Positions 34,947 to 46,600 of a stretch of DNA of 64,000 nucleotides are shown here, one piece after another. Every line of letters begins with the position of its first letter. Position 1 is the stretch's first letter. A program made the position numbers and the translations under genes. The DNA is taken from the NCBI RefSeq assembly GCF_003144115.1, contig NW_020312003.1, forward strand, positions 670,267 to 734,266, written 5' to 3'. Source of the DNA: Tilletiopsis washingtonensis (lineage: Eukaryota > Basidiomycota > Exobasidiomycetes > Entylomatales). The notes below the pieces were generated by a model that did not search any database, was not told where the DNA came from, and saw only the letters and a program-made list of their open reading frames with translations.

Positions 34947-36103
34947 GAGCAAGCCAGCCAGGGGGTTGACTTGCGCACACTTGGCACTAGGAGCTATGAA
35001 GAAATTTTCTTGCAGCCAAGATTCCAGGAGCATGGCTGGCATCACATCTGGGGGTGACGTCAGGCAGGGCATGCAGACAGAGTGACCCCAGGCCACCTAC
35101 CCTTGGGCCACATCCACTTTTGGGTTCTCCAGGCAGCAGCAGGCAAAGGCGCTGAATACGCTCCTCTGGATTGTAGGCACCTGGCTTTTTCTCCCACTTG
35201 CGCTCCTGCACTTGCAGGTCAATGGCCATGCACAAACCCTTGTCCTCCTGCGCAGCCAAGTCACCTGCCATGCCCTGGCCCTGGTTGTTGTTGGAGTACA
35301 CCGGCGCCAGCAAGGACAAGCGCATGGCCCCAACGGGCAATGACGCCGTGAGCAGCACAGCTCAGCCAGCATTGCAGGGACAAGGGCCGTGCAGGGCTGG
35401 CGGGTGCACTGTGCACTGTGCAGAGTGCATCCTGGTGCTGGGCAAGGGATACTGCCATGATGCTGGCAGTAAGGCTTGAGTGTGGTGTGGTGGCAGGAGG
35501 AGCCCTGCAAGCGCGCCACTGCAGGCCTGGGTGCGGCTACGCGTGCGCAGGTGCATGACAGCAACTTGCAGCGCCTCCTGCGCCGCAGGTTGCCTCTTAG
35601 GCCAGGACCTGCGCGGTGCAGAGCCTCCCTTCCCACCACCACCACCCAAATTACCCCTGCGGCATTGCCCCTCAACAGCCCCTCCACCCTTCTGCTACAG
35701 CCACTCCTCCCTCTGCCAGCATGTTGCCGCCATCTGCCGGTGCACCTGCCTGCTTGGAGCCCGCCATCTTGCCATTGCTGTTAGCTGACCCGCCTGCCAG
35801 CTGTCTTTCAGACCCTATCCATGTGCTGGGCTCACAGATGGACCAGCTGCGCAGCTTGTTGCCGGCACCGGCAGTGGCTCCATTGCCAGCACCTGGTCCG
35901 TCTGTCTGCCACGGCCGCGCTCACTGCAAGACGCAACGCAGCAATCTGCCCACCAAGGCAGCAGCACCCAAGCAGGCCCGCACCAGCTGCTGCGGCGTGC
36001 AAAACCAGCTGGCTCTTGTTGACAAGCGTGCCTGCGCACTCCTGCCCTCATTGGACCTAGCAGCGCCGTTGTCTGACACTCTGCAGCCCAGACTGGTGCC
36101 GCC
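34947..36103. other. Decayed sequence, Cys/Pro/Ala-rich frames
   Basis: About 1.1 kb of block sequence, somewhat richer in GCG and CCG words than its neighbours. ORFs of 80-200 codons lie on both strands over the same bases, none with a domain. Nothing else is visible. Confidence 0.3.
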
Positions 36104-37024
36104 TTGCCCCAGCGCCAAGGCAACGCGCAGCGTCACTGCTGCGGCATTGCGCAGCAGAGTTGGCATTGCGCAGCTTGCTGCTGGCGCGCGCCTGCGTTGC
36201 AGTTCTGCCTGGCACAGCCGCAGCGCCCAGCACTGCTGGTCTGTCTGCCGCTGCGTCTGCCAGCAGAGCGGCAGCTGGCCCCATTGTGCTCAACACGGTG
36301 CACACAAGGGTGTTCTCCACACAGGCAACACCACCACTTTCATGATTGCCCTCTGGCACCACAACGGCAGCAATGTCCAGCTCTTCCAGTGCCGCATTCA
36401 TTGCTCCCAGCTCATAAGCAAGAACACCGGTTTGGGCTGCACACAAAGAGCAATGGCAAGATATCCAAGTCAAGCATGCAGCGCTCCCTCTCCACCAAGG
36501 CTTGCTCTGCCGTCCTTGCTGCGCTTGTTGCCATGCAGAACCCGCCAACCATTCTTGGCTTTGCCGCCATTGTTGCCCCAGCGGACCTTGAGCGCATCCT
36601 GCTTGATGTTGGCCTGGTAAAAGCAGTGCCAGTGGGTCCAGTGCCTGCTGTGAGCGGTGCCAGCCCAGCAGCACCGCCAGCAGCGCTTGCAAATGCTCCC
36701 ATGGGCCACTACCAGCAGCTGCAGCTTGAACGCATCAACATGCTTGAGGCGCAGCGCAAGGCTCTGCTGCAGCTCCCCAATGGTGTTGTCACGCTGTACT
36801 ACGCTGGCAGCACAACGTGCAGCGCCGCTCTGCGTGCACACAGCAACTGTAGAGCCGCTGCTTGCACCGCAAAGAAGGACAAGAGCGCAACACAGACGGT
36901 CAAGGGATTCTATGCTGCTGGAAGCACTGATGACCGGCTTGTTGCGCTGCCCCTTGTTGCCAACAACAGCTTTGGCGTGCACCTCCTCAATTGCATTGCC
37001 ACCTGCTTCATGCTGATAGGTTGA
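36104..37024 (+). pseudogene. Unrecognised 306-codon ORF remnant
   Basis: Open for 306 codons. The second half is protein-like, with NPPTILGFAAIVAPADLERI, a Pro/Ala linker, MGHYQQLQLERINMLEAQRK (helical, possible coiled coil), then LPNGVVTLYYAGS and KDKSATQTVKGFYAAGSTDD. The opposite strand is also open here for about 200 codons and also looks protein-like (YELGAMNAALEELDIAAVVV), so even the coding strand is uncertain. No family is recognised. The start is not defined. Confidence 0.3.
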
Positions 37025-37966
37025 TGCCTCAATGCTAAGGAGGGAGGGAACTTTGTTGCCCATTGCCATGCACACTATCCGCCAAGCCCCAACCTCCTGC
37101 AGTTGCTGCCAGCTGGGACCAACTCACGCACTGTTTGTCTTGTTGTTGTCATGGAGGACAGTGATGCCAAGTATGGATGTGCTGCTCTGCGCTCAAATGT
37201 CTCAAGATCAAGCGCTGAGGGCTTCCCAATGTCCACAACTGGTGCGTCTTTGTGAAGGACGCTCCCAGCAACATAGGATACATGCAGAGCAAGGTTCAGC
37301 ACGTAGGAGCGCACTATGCTTGACTTCTGAAGCGCACAGCAGACTGGTGGGACAGGAATGGCAAAATTGGCTACTGTATGATGCCACACAAAGTGGCAGC
37401 CTATGAGCTGTAAGCTACAGGCTTCCAGGCAGGCTGATGTAGAGGAAGATGCTCTACAGCGTGGGATGTGTTGGCAGGGCAGCAATCAAAGCTTGACACT
37501 GTTCACTGCAGATGATGTGGGGCTGTTAGTCATGAGTGCCTGCAGGGGGTCAGCGCAAGCAGGTGAATGTCATTGGTGGCCACACTCACCTGGATTTGCA
37601 GCAGCCCAAGCAGACCAAGCAGTGCAAGACAAAGCAAGTCTGTGTGGTGGTAGACTGTCCAAAAGATGGAGTCCCACCAGTCCAGAGGCAGGAAGAGCCA
37701 GTTGGGCAGCTGCTTAGAATCAAACATGGCCTTGTACGTGTTGCTGACAAGGGAGACCTCAATTGCAAGACTGGGTGCATATGCTGGCTGGATGGGAGGC
37801 TGCTCTGCAGCGGCTGCCTGCTGCTTGACAGTCTGCATGTTGAGATTGGCCATGCTGGCGGCATTGTGGCACAGGCGGCGCGGCACAGCGTTGAGGATGG
37901 ACAGACAAGACGCTGTACCTGCGCCAATGACAGATGGAGGTGTCAGACTTGCAAAAGAGAAAGGAG
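37025..37966. other. Decayed sequence before the minisatellite
   Basis: About 940 bp of block sequence with short ORFs on both strands and no domain. The minus-strand frame that reads through the minisatellite begins here. Nothing else is seen. Confidence 0.3.
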
Positions 37967-38215
37967 GGCTGGCGCACAAGAAGAGATGGCCGCACCTGCA
38001 CCAATAATGGAGACAACACGCGTGATGGTGCAGGGCTGGCGCATGAGAAGAGATGGCTGCACCTGCGCAAATGACAGAGACAACACGCGTGATGGTGCAG
38101 GGCTGGCGCACAAGAAGAGATGACCGTGCCTGCGTTGACAAAGCGCGTGATGGTGCAGGGCTGTTGCACAAGGAGAGACGACCGCACCTGCGCCAACAAA
38201 GCGCGTGATGGTGGT
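37967..38215. repeat. Minisatellite with 67-bp unit, about four copies
   Basis: Units start at 37967, 38034, 38101 and 38159, each opening GGCTGGCGCAC or a close variant and ending GCGTGATGGTGCAG. The first three steps are 67, 67 and 58 bp. Further partial matches continue to about 38245. In the minus strand one frame reads repeated PCTITRVVS and CAGAAISS words. The unit keeps GCGC and CGCG sites. Confidence 0.8.
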
Positions 38216-38638
38216 GGAGAAGAGAAGAGGAAGTAGAGCTGGCACGCAGGATGAGATTGCTGCGCCGCAGGTGGCGGAGATTGGCTGGCGCGCGAGAGCA
38301 ACGCTCCTGTGCAAGCGGGCAATTTTCCCACAGGGTTGCTTGGATGGCCGCCAAAACCAAGCAACGTCACGTGACCAAAAGGCGAGCGGGCTGCAATTTT
38401 GTCACGTGCCAGCCGCCGCACGGGCGCGCGCGCAGGCGCCTGCACCTGTTGCCCGGCGCCGCGCCGCCTGCTCCTGCTTCTCTACCACATCACCCCTGCG
38501 CGCAACTTGTTGCGCCCGGCACGCTTCTCTATCACATATACTACACCTCCAACTGTCACGTGGCGTGCAGCGCGCAGCACAGGTGAGCAGGGCCGTCCTG
38601 CCCTCCCTTCCCCCCTGAGGTGTGATCACCGCTGACTC
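38216..38638. promoter_or_regulatory. CpG-retaining segment with three CACGTG boxes, promoter-like
   Basis: This short part is far richer in CpG than the surrounding block (CGCGCGCGC at about 38430). It carries three palindromic CACGTG E-boxes at 38368-38373, 38403-38408 and 38557-38562, each as GTCACGTG. A TATA-like CATATACTAC lies at about 38535. Such boxes bind bHLH factors (Cbf1, Pho4, USF-like). It sits between the minisatellite and the plus-strand remnant that begins near 38639, for which it may be the old promoter. Confidence 0.4.
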
Positions 38639-39506
38639 AAGGCAGCCCAGCCCTGCAATGTCTTTGCTTTGCGCAGTGCAGGACAAGCTGGAAGCCAGCA
38701 AGCCGCTGCCCAACCCGCTGCCGCACTGCCTGCTCATCCAGCCTGCGGGCAACAAGTATGCTGCCCTTGTCTTTGCATGCAAGGACCTGTGCACAATGTG
38801 CTTTGTCTCCTGCCCATCTGCTGTCCTCACTGCGTTAGGCATTGGGCTCAAGGTCAACACCGCATGGGCCAGTGCCTATGTCGCAGGCTACAAGGGGCGC
38901 TGCAGCTTTGCACCTTGCTCCAAGCCCAATACAGACTCTGCCTGGCCCAGCCAAAGGGGAGGGGGAAGCAGAAGAAGAAGAGCAAAGAAGCGCCTGGAGC
39001 GCCCTCTGAAGGGCCATCAAGCGCTTCAAAGATGCCTGGGAAGAGCAGGGGCAAACTTGGGTTCACAGCAGAGCATATGCAGGGAGAACAAGCTTCCCCT
39101 GCCTTCTTGAAGTGGGCCTACATGGACTTGCTTGAGCACCTTGTCACTGTGGTCAAGTTCTTACACCCTCTTGTGAGGAAGGAACTTGAGAAGTTACCAC
39201 TCACCAATCATCCTGCTCAATTGTATGTTACAGGCAGGGGCACAACTCTGCAGGCATTGCCTGAGTGGCTGTGTGTTACACAAACCCAGCAATTGCCACA
39301 TGCAGAGGTCAGCGCCTGCTGCACTTGCCTCTGTGGCAGTAGCAGCAGATTGACATGCTCAGGCAAAGCAAGGGTGCCATTGTGAAGCTGTTTGATAATG
39401 CTGTCCTGCCCAATGTGCCTCTCCAGCATAAGTTGAGCTCACACGGCAGCTGAAGCAAAGGAAGGATGCCTTTGCAGCTCTGCGCAGAGAGACACATCAC
39501 ACTGAG
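38639..39506 (+). pseudogene. Plus-strand remnant upstream of the dioxygenase-like ORF
   Basis: Overlapping open frames with protein-like pieces in the same direction: VVKFLHPLVRKELEKLPLTN, QLYVTGRGTTLQALPEW, then QIDMLRQSKGAIVKLFDNAV. A Lys/Glu-rich run (KGRGKQKKKSKEAP) lies near 38970. Spacing and strand suggest the same ancestral gene as the ORF at 39507-39944. No family is recognised from this part alone. Confidence 0.3.
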
Positions 39507-39944
39507 GTGCTCTGCAAAGGCTCCAATTTTGCTGCTACTGTGCAAGGCTATGCAACTGGACCACATGACAACATGCACAACTACTGCCTCACCATCCTTC
39601 TCAAGGTTGGCAAGATACTCTTCATACTGCAGACACATATCTGCAAGCCAAATAAAGACAACTGCATTGGCATCTCTGGAGCAGAAATGTGCATGTACAT
39701 AGGGCCTGGCCACATCCTCTTCTTTGATTCATGTCTCTATCACTGCACAAATGCTTCTCAACTCCCTGCTGGCAGCAGAATGCTGCTGGGCAGCATCCTA
39801 CTTGATGCACAGCTTCTTCACCAACACTGCTGCACTGAGGTCCAACTGTGTGGAGTTTGGTGGCAGTCATGTCTGCAGCACTTTGGCAAAGATGCTGTCT
39901 TGGTTCTTCCTCTGCTGGCCATAGCTCAGCGTGCCTGTGAGTAA
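39507..39944 (+). pseudogene. Possible 2OG-Fe(II) dioxygenase-like remnant
   Basis: A 145-codon open frame with a pattern resembling the double-stranded beta-helix of 2-oxoglutarate/iron dioxygenases: VQGYATGPHDNMHNYCLTI offers an HxD-like pair, then LLKVGKILFILQTH, CIGISGAEMCMYIGPGHILF, FFDSCLYHCTNAS with a possible distal His, and GSRMLLGSILL with a possible 2OG-binding Arg. In basidiomycetes TET/JBP-type members of this superfamily travel with DNA transposons. The match is by eye only and no start or full domain can be set. It lies in TCG-depleted sequence and is unlikely to be active. Confidence 0.3.
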
Positions 39945-42387
39945 GAGTGCAGCAAGGTTGTGTCTTCCTGACTCAGGCCAACATGGAGCACTTGCATCAT
40001 GGGCCTGCGCGCAGCGCAGAATAGCTGTGTGCGTGGCATGCAACGTGGGTCAAAGGAAGCCAATCTGTGCAGAGAGTTGATCTTGTTGTTGATGTGCAGC
40101 ATCAGTGCAGTTTCCACCCTGTAGAAGCGCACTTAGACCTGGTTGATTGTCTTGGGTGACAGCTGCAGCACACTTCCAGGCACAAAGAGCTTGCTGCTGT
40201 TGCTGTTGACAAGCTGTTTGTACCAGAGCACAGGGTTGTACCACAACCAGCCCTGGCTGCCCTGGCGCCTCCTGCAGCGCTTGCGCCTGGCAGTGGCAGT
40301 ACTAATGGCAAAGCGGCTTGTGCATTGTCCAGGACGCCGCCTGAGAAGAGCATCAGGGTGGCTCATAGGAATGTGGCTGCAGCCAGGCCCTGCACTGACT
40401 CAACTGGCAGGTGCATTGGCTACTCTGACTCTTGGGAAGCCTGCTTGAGCATTTCTACCACATGGGATATCCAAGGCTAGCAGGCGCCACTATCCTGCTG
40501 TCTGCAAATCAGAAAGCAAGCAGCTTGCTCAGAAATGTGGGCAGTGATGCACATGCCTGCCAAGCAGCCGGTGCGCACCCACCTGCACGCTCATGACCCT
40601 GGCATAATTCAAAGGCCTTGATGTTCACGCATTCCTTGTAGTTGTTGCAGCCCATTGCAGTCTTTGCAGCCTTGCACTCCTTGCAGCACCTGATACTGCA
40701 TGCAAGCAGGCTCCCAATCCAGGGGCGGTAGTCTTGAGCGCTTAAGCACACAGGGTGCCGCCTTGCAGCATGGTAGCGCCTCACCCACATGTGCCTGTTC
40801 TGGCAGGCTCAATGATTAGGCTTGGCAGCAATGCTGTTGTTTTGTCACATGTCTTGAGCTGGGGCAGGGCTACAAAGCCGTCCTGAGGACCAGAGATTGG
40901 CAGAAATGTGCCTCTTTGCCTTGGCAGAGTGGCCAAAGCCAGGACACACAACGGGATAAGCGCAATGGGACAGATTCTGCAGACTCTGCAGCTGTTCAGC
41001 CCAGGAGGTTTGCACTCCTGACATGGGAGAACAGACGCTGCTAGTCCCTACAACTGGCTTATCCCCTTCTGGAGTAACAGGTGGACCCATAGAGAAGGAA
41101 GAGCAACGGCGCTTGCATTGCCTTTGAAGCATGAGGACCCTCTGCCTCTGACCCTGCAAGAGCAGGTCAGAACTGTAGAGGTGACAGGCAATCTCTCCCT
41201 GCTGTACACAACATGCGTCAGCATTGTGTCCCAAGTCATAGTCTGCAATGCAGTCAGAAATCACTTCCAGTTTGGCATTCTGCAAGACCAGCTGAAGCTG
41301 AAGGACCTCCTGGCTTTGGCAGGTTGGTGGGTGAAGCTTGCAAGCATTGCCAATTTAGATGCATAGTGGGAACCAGGCAACAAGGTGAAGCGCAAGGAGA
41401 CTGTTGCCAGACCAGCGCCACCCAACACACCTGGCTTTGACTTCAGCTACAGCTTGGATGAGGAAGAAGCAGACATGCTGTCTGTTTTGAGCGCAAGTTA
41501 GGTTATTCTTGCTTAAGTGAGTGCACTGCAAAGACCAACACCGCACAACTGCGCTGATGTGTTGCAGTGTAAGACGTTGACATGCTGCTGCCAGAAGTCC
41601 AGGGCATGCAGATTGTGCTTGTCTAGATGGGCATGCAGCTCAATGACAGCAGTGAGTGGTAGTTTCAGCCTGATGTAAGGCTTGCAGGCCCACACAAGCA
41701 AAGTGTCAGTCTTCTTTGTCAACAAGCTTGGAGCCATCTACAAGACCTTTGCGGATATCTGCTGGCAAGAGGAATTATTGCTGGCCATGCCATCAACTTT
41801 ATTGATGCTGTTGTGGGCATGCAGTATTTGTGTACTCTGGTGTCAATGCATGGGTCCTTGTTCACCATATTCTGAGTCTAAATTTTATTGAGCTTGCTGC
41901 ACAGGGGCGCACAAAATTTGAGGTGCGCAACGCCAAAGACAGGACCCTTGCCGGCGCAGCCAACCATTGGGCCCCAGCGCAAGGGAGTGTAGGTGCCACT
42001 TGCCAGGATGAACTGCTGCTGCGCCATGCGACCTGAGGCAATGATGAAGGTTGGGCAGATTGCCTGGATCACCTTGCGCAGCATGGCATGCGCCGTGCGT
42101 GAGACAGGAGACATTGGAGCCGGAGGAGGGCAGCAAGTTCCCTCATGTTCACGGCCAGAATTTTGAGACTGGCCTGCACCGCATGGAAGTGAGGGCAACC
42201 ACAGATGCAGCCACGGCAGCATCCACCAGACACATAAAGGGTGGGCATCAAGCTGCACTGCTTCTCCCATCTGTCTGCCCCACTCCTGCAGATCTCCCAC
42301 ACCTTGCGCGCTACGCTCAGACCTGTCTTGCAGGTCTTGGTCTTGATGCCTTTCATGATCTCAAAAACAGGTTGTCTTGTACACAGA
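39945..42387. other. Decayed sequence without recognisable element
   Basis: About 2.4 kb of block sequence. ORFs are below 150 codons on both strands, with no domain or repeat that I can name. Confidence 0.3.
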
Positions 42388-42582
42388 CGCTGCGGCTGTG
42401 CGTGCGCGGCGTCACCAAGGGCCAAGGGCATTGGATGCTGTGGCTGTGCGTGCGCGGCGTCACTGAGCCATGCTGGGCGGGCAGGAAGGGTGTGCTGCTG
42501 GAAGTGGCAACAATTGGGAGCCATGTTTGTAGCATGGCAGGCAGGAAGGGTGTGCTCCTGGAAGTGGCAATGATTGGGAGCC
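42388..42582. repeat. Two short tandem duplications
   Basis: The word GGCTGTGCGTGCGCGGCGTCA occurs twice about 50 bp apart (around 42393 and 42443). A second unit of about 60 bp, opening GCAGGAAGGGTGTGCT and closing TTGGGAGCCATG, occurs at about 42481 and 42541. Both copies of each are near-identical, so the duplications are younger than most of the decay. Confidence 0.7.
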
Positions 42583-42686
42583 ATGATGTCTGAAGTGCAG
42601 CAGGAGGGAGCAAGCTTGAGAGGCAAGACAAGAGGCTGTAGGTGGCAAAGCTGTGCAGGAGCGCCTTGGCTGAGAGAGAGAACACG

Positions 42687-42688
<2 letters not shown>

Positions 42689-42722
<34 letters not shown>
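42689..42722. repeat. AG dinucleotide microsatellite
   Basis: Seventeen AG units directly beside the truncated end of the copia fossil. Confidence 0.9.
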
Positions 42723-42723
<1 letters not shown>

Positions 42724-42744
42724 AGGTCCCAAACGTTGGCAGAG

Positions 42745-43660
42745 AGAAAGAGATAAGATTGTCACTGTACACTGCAAGAAGCAGCCGCACATTGGCCTTG
42801 ATGTAGAGGCAGGAGTTGCTGTGGCTGCGTACAAAGCCGTTGGCAACAAGTAGCTTGTCCAGCGCGCGTTACCAGTAGGTTGCGCTGGGCTTGAGACCGT
42901 AGAGGGGGGACAGGATCTTGCAGATGTTGCCGGCGTTGCCTTGTTTGTAGCCCTTTGGCTGCTTCATGAAGACCTTGTTGTTTGGGTCCTTGTTGCTGTG
43001 CAGGTAGGCGTTGTTGACATTGGCCTGCTTGAGGTGCCACATCAGGTTGTAGCCTGCAATGGCAAGCAGAAGGCGGATTGTTGTGAACTTGACCACGGGC
43101 GCAAAGGATATGGCGTAGTCAATGCCAGGCTGCTGGCCAAAGCCCTGAGCCACAAGCCGGACCTTGAAGCGCAGCACTTTGCCATTGGGGCCCAGCTTGC
43201 GCTTGTAGACCTATTTTGAGCCAATCACGTGGCAAGATGTTGCCAAGCTGGGCACAACCTTCCAGGTGCAAGCGCCCTTGAGCGCTACAATCTTGGCGTC
43301 CATTCCTGCGCGCCGCTGGACCGCGTTGGGCAAAGCCATTGCTTTGTTGTACGTCTTGGGGTTGTTGCACAAGCGCGTGATGGCCAGACCCATGGGGTAG
43401 CTGGCACCAGGGAAGTTGAACAGCAACTTGTGCGGGCAAGAGCTCAAGTTGAGGCACACTTGCAGGTAGGCCGTGTACTCTGCAGAGTAGGAGACATATT
43501 CCTTGGGCAGGTACAGCAACAAGGGCTTGCGCATGCGCGCAGAGTAACGCATGCCGGTCTTGGCCTGCGGCTGCGCAGGCACGGCGGCCTCAGGCTCTGT
43601 GGTCTTGGGCACAGCGCCATGGGGTGTGGCCAAGGCCGCAGGCATGGGCACCTTGAGGAA
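42745..43660 (-). mobile_element. Ty1/copia retrotransposon fossil (reverse-transcriptase region)
   Basis: The minus strand carries the copia reverse-transcriptase region in order: the linker before RT (SARMRKPLLLY), a PKTYNKAMALPNA block, the VYKRKLGPNGKVL and RLVAQGFGQQPGIDY motifs, FAPVVKFTTIRLLLAIA, VFMKQPKGY, LYGLKP, and the YxDD-region equivalent near 42760. These are diagnostic for Ty1/copia. The copy is broken, with several interruptions, and truncated at both sides; no integrase, RNase H, Gag or LTR can be joined to it. An AG microsatellite adjoins its downstream end. It shares the TCG depletion of the block, so it is old. Confidence 0.8.
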
Positions 43661-46600
43661 CCATACAAGAGGGTTTCATAATGCAGTGCCCCCTGCAGCT
43701 CCTTGCTGGACATCTTGGTGATCATCTGCTGCATGCAGCTGTAGCATGAATTGGCTGTTGTAAATGGCTTCTGCACATGTGCTGCCTCACTGCTTCTCTG
43801 CAGCCTTGCTCTGATTGCTGCTCTCTGTGTGTGTGCAGCCCTGTTGCCTGCTGACTTGCCATTGCTGATCTTTTGCATGGAGACCTTCTGCCTTTTTGAG
43901 CACCCAAAAAGCATTGGTGGGCATTGTTGGTGCCAAGACAAGCATCAGCTGCCTCCACAGGATCAATTGGCTCTGGCTGCTCAAAGCAAAGGTAGAGCTG
44001 GCAGTCCATCAGAAGCACCAACAAAGCTTTGCCCTTGTAGTGAGCTCAAGTAGTCACCCAGATGCAATTCCAGAAAGCGAATGTGGGCATGCCAGCCTCA
44101 CCCAATTGCATTGCGCGCGGGGCCAAGTCTTTGCCAATGACAACAAAGCAGCTCTTTACAAGCTTGCTAGCAGTGCTGGGTGATGCAGGCCCCACAAGCT
44201 GCTCTTCTCTTTTTTGGTGCGCTCAATTGGATTTGTTCTTTGCCAGCAGATCATGATACTCTGTTGCAGTCTGTCTGACACCCCCCCACGCCTGTTGGAG
44301 TTTGTTACAGCTGACTGTCAGGATGATTGCCTTGAGCTGGGCCAGGAGAGCTTGCTCAAACCGCTGAGTTGCGTTTGCCTCCTCTCCCAGCTTGTGCATG
44401 GCGCTGCAGATGGGGCCCAAGGCCTACATCAGCAGCGCAAAGCCCGGCTGGGCCACACTGGCAGCTTCTGTGTTCACAAGGCTGTAATAGACGCTCTGCA
44501 GCTCCCTTCTGATCTGTTGCAGCTCAGGGAGCTGCTTCAGCCAGGTGGTACAACAACAAGACACAACCGCGCCTGGCGTGTTTGTTGGGGCGCTCCACAA
44601 GCAGCTCTGCTTCCTTGTGCTGCACCTGGTGCAGGAGAAGATGCCAGGCAGCATGATGGCCATGCACATTGCAGCATCTTTGGGCATGCGCAGCCCTTGC
44701 ACAGAGTGTTGGGCTTGATGGGGCGGGGCTTGAAGCGCAGCCTGGCGTCCTCAAGCTCATCAGGTAGGAAGTTTGATGCTTGCTGCATGTTGTTGCAGAA
44801 AACTGCTTGGCATGTAGAGATGCTGCTTGGTGTTGTACAGGAGCATGTAGCCGCACTCAAAACAGCATTGGTTTTCTTGGCAAGCCAAGACTACCTCAGA
44901 CCATCTACAGTCTGAAGGGAGATCCTGGCCCAGCGTACACTGCAAAGAAGGGCCACTCATGCAGATAGCAATGGTAAGCCTTGCCAAGCTCACGCTGCTG
45001 CGCCTTGTCAAGCTCACGCTGCCCCATGACCACAATGGCGGCTAGGAGAGGAGGGGAAGAGAGCAGAGTAGAGAAGGAGTGGCTGCGGCAAAGAGCAACT
45101 GCGCACCCAAGAGTGGCAAGCAGCGCCGACTCTGCTCCTCTCCCTACTGCAGCAGTACACTGGAGACTTGTGTAATGCAATGACATTCTCTCCCTACATC
45201 TTGCGCTTGACTTTGCCCTTGTTTGCAGCCACAAGCGCCTTGCTGCCATCCTCATGCGCAGCCATGCGGCAGCTCTTGGGGCATTGGATCTTGCCCTACT
45301 TGCCAGCAACAACAACAAAGCTGCTGCCATCTGCATGGCCTATGCGTCCATCATCAAGCATCTTGCAGGCTCTCAGTGGCCTGCAAGCTGGCTTGCCATT
45401 CACTGCCTGCAACCTTTGATCATTGGCAAACTCAATTGGCGCAAGATGACCATTCACTGGTTGACGCGCAAGCACACAAGCGCAGCTGACAAGCAGAAGA
45501 ACGCTTGCAGAACACGCAATTACTTGCAGTCATGTGGTACATGTTTGCCTTGTCCTTGTGCTTGAGCAGCTCCTTTGCAACGCGCAGCTTGTATGCAATC
45601 TCCTTCTCGCAGGCATGCTGCTTGCTTGGGGTCAGGTTCTCAACCAGAGGCTGGCCTGCACTTGAGAGTATGGAGGATCCAGAGGAGGTGCTAGCAAGGC
45701 CGCAGCTACCGCTGGGCCAGTTGGCCATGTTGTGATTGGGCACAAAGCACGTAACGCATGCAGAAGCTATGCTGCCAGCTTGGGCACCCGCAACTTGGAG
45801 CAGTTCAAAACATTGCACAGGACTGCAAGCGCTGCCAGGCAGCTGTCTGAGAGCAAAGTCTGTGCAAGGCCATTGCTGTTGTCCTCAATGAGACCAAATG
45901 GGCATGCTGCAGCAGCTGCAGGCTGTGCCTTGAGGTGCGCTGATGCTGCACCATTCAGCCTACTGTAGCATGCTGTCAGCACTGCTGCACACCATTCAGA
46001 TCAATGCCTACTTGCCATTGCTACCTTCCTGTCAATCAGGTTGATAGGCTTGGTGTTGACAGCGTCTGGCTAATGCAAAGCAACAGTTTCTGAGAAGAAC
46101 CTTGACTTTGACTTTGAGCAAAGACTGAGGTAGAGTGGTGTGGACAAGGCCTTGTGGCCATCTATGCTTCACACCAAGGTGCACAGGCATGCAGCATGCT
46201 ACTGTGTCTGCTTCCCAGCCTGTTGGGGAGAATGACCCCTATGACACAGACTATACCAACTTGTCAATGGCATAGTGCTCACGCCTATAGACAGCTTTGA
46301 GCATCTTGGTAGACTTGGTTGTTGTTGCGTGGCAATAGCTGTGCAGAGGGTGGGCAGAATTAGCCCAGTCTAACCAGCATGGCGCCTTGCTTGTGAGCCA
46401 CAGATGCGCTTTAGTGTGCTGAGGACTGAGCATTCTGTGTGAGTACAGAGGAGAGGAGGAGGAGGAGACAGTGGCTGTGTGGGAGATGGAGCATTGCTGC
46501 AGAGCTCCTCGCATTGATTGACAGCCCATCTTGCAGCGCCTGGAGGCTGTGCACATGCTAGCGCCAGCAGGCAACACATGCCTGGTCTGACTGAGATTTC

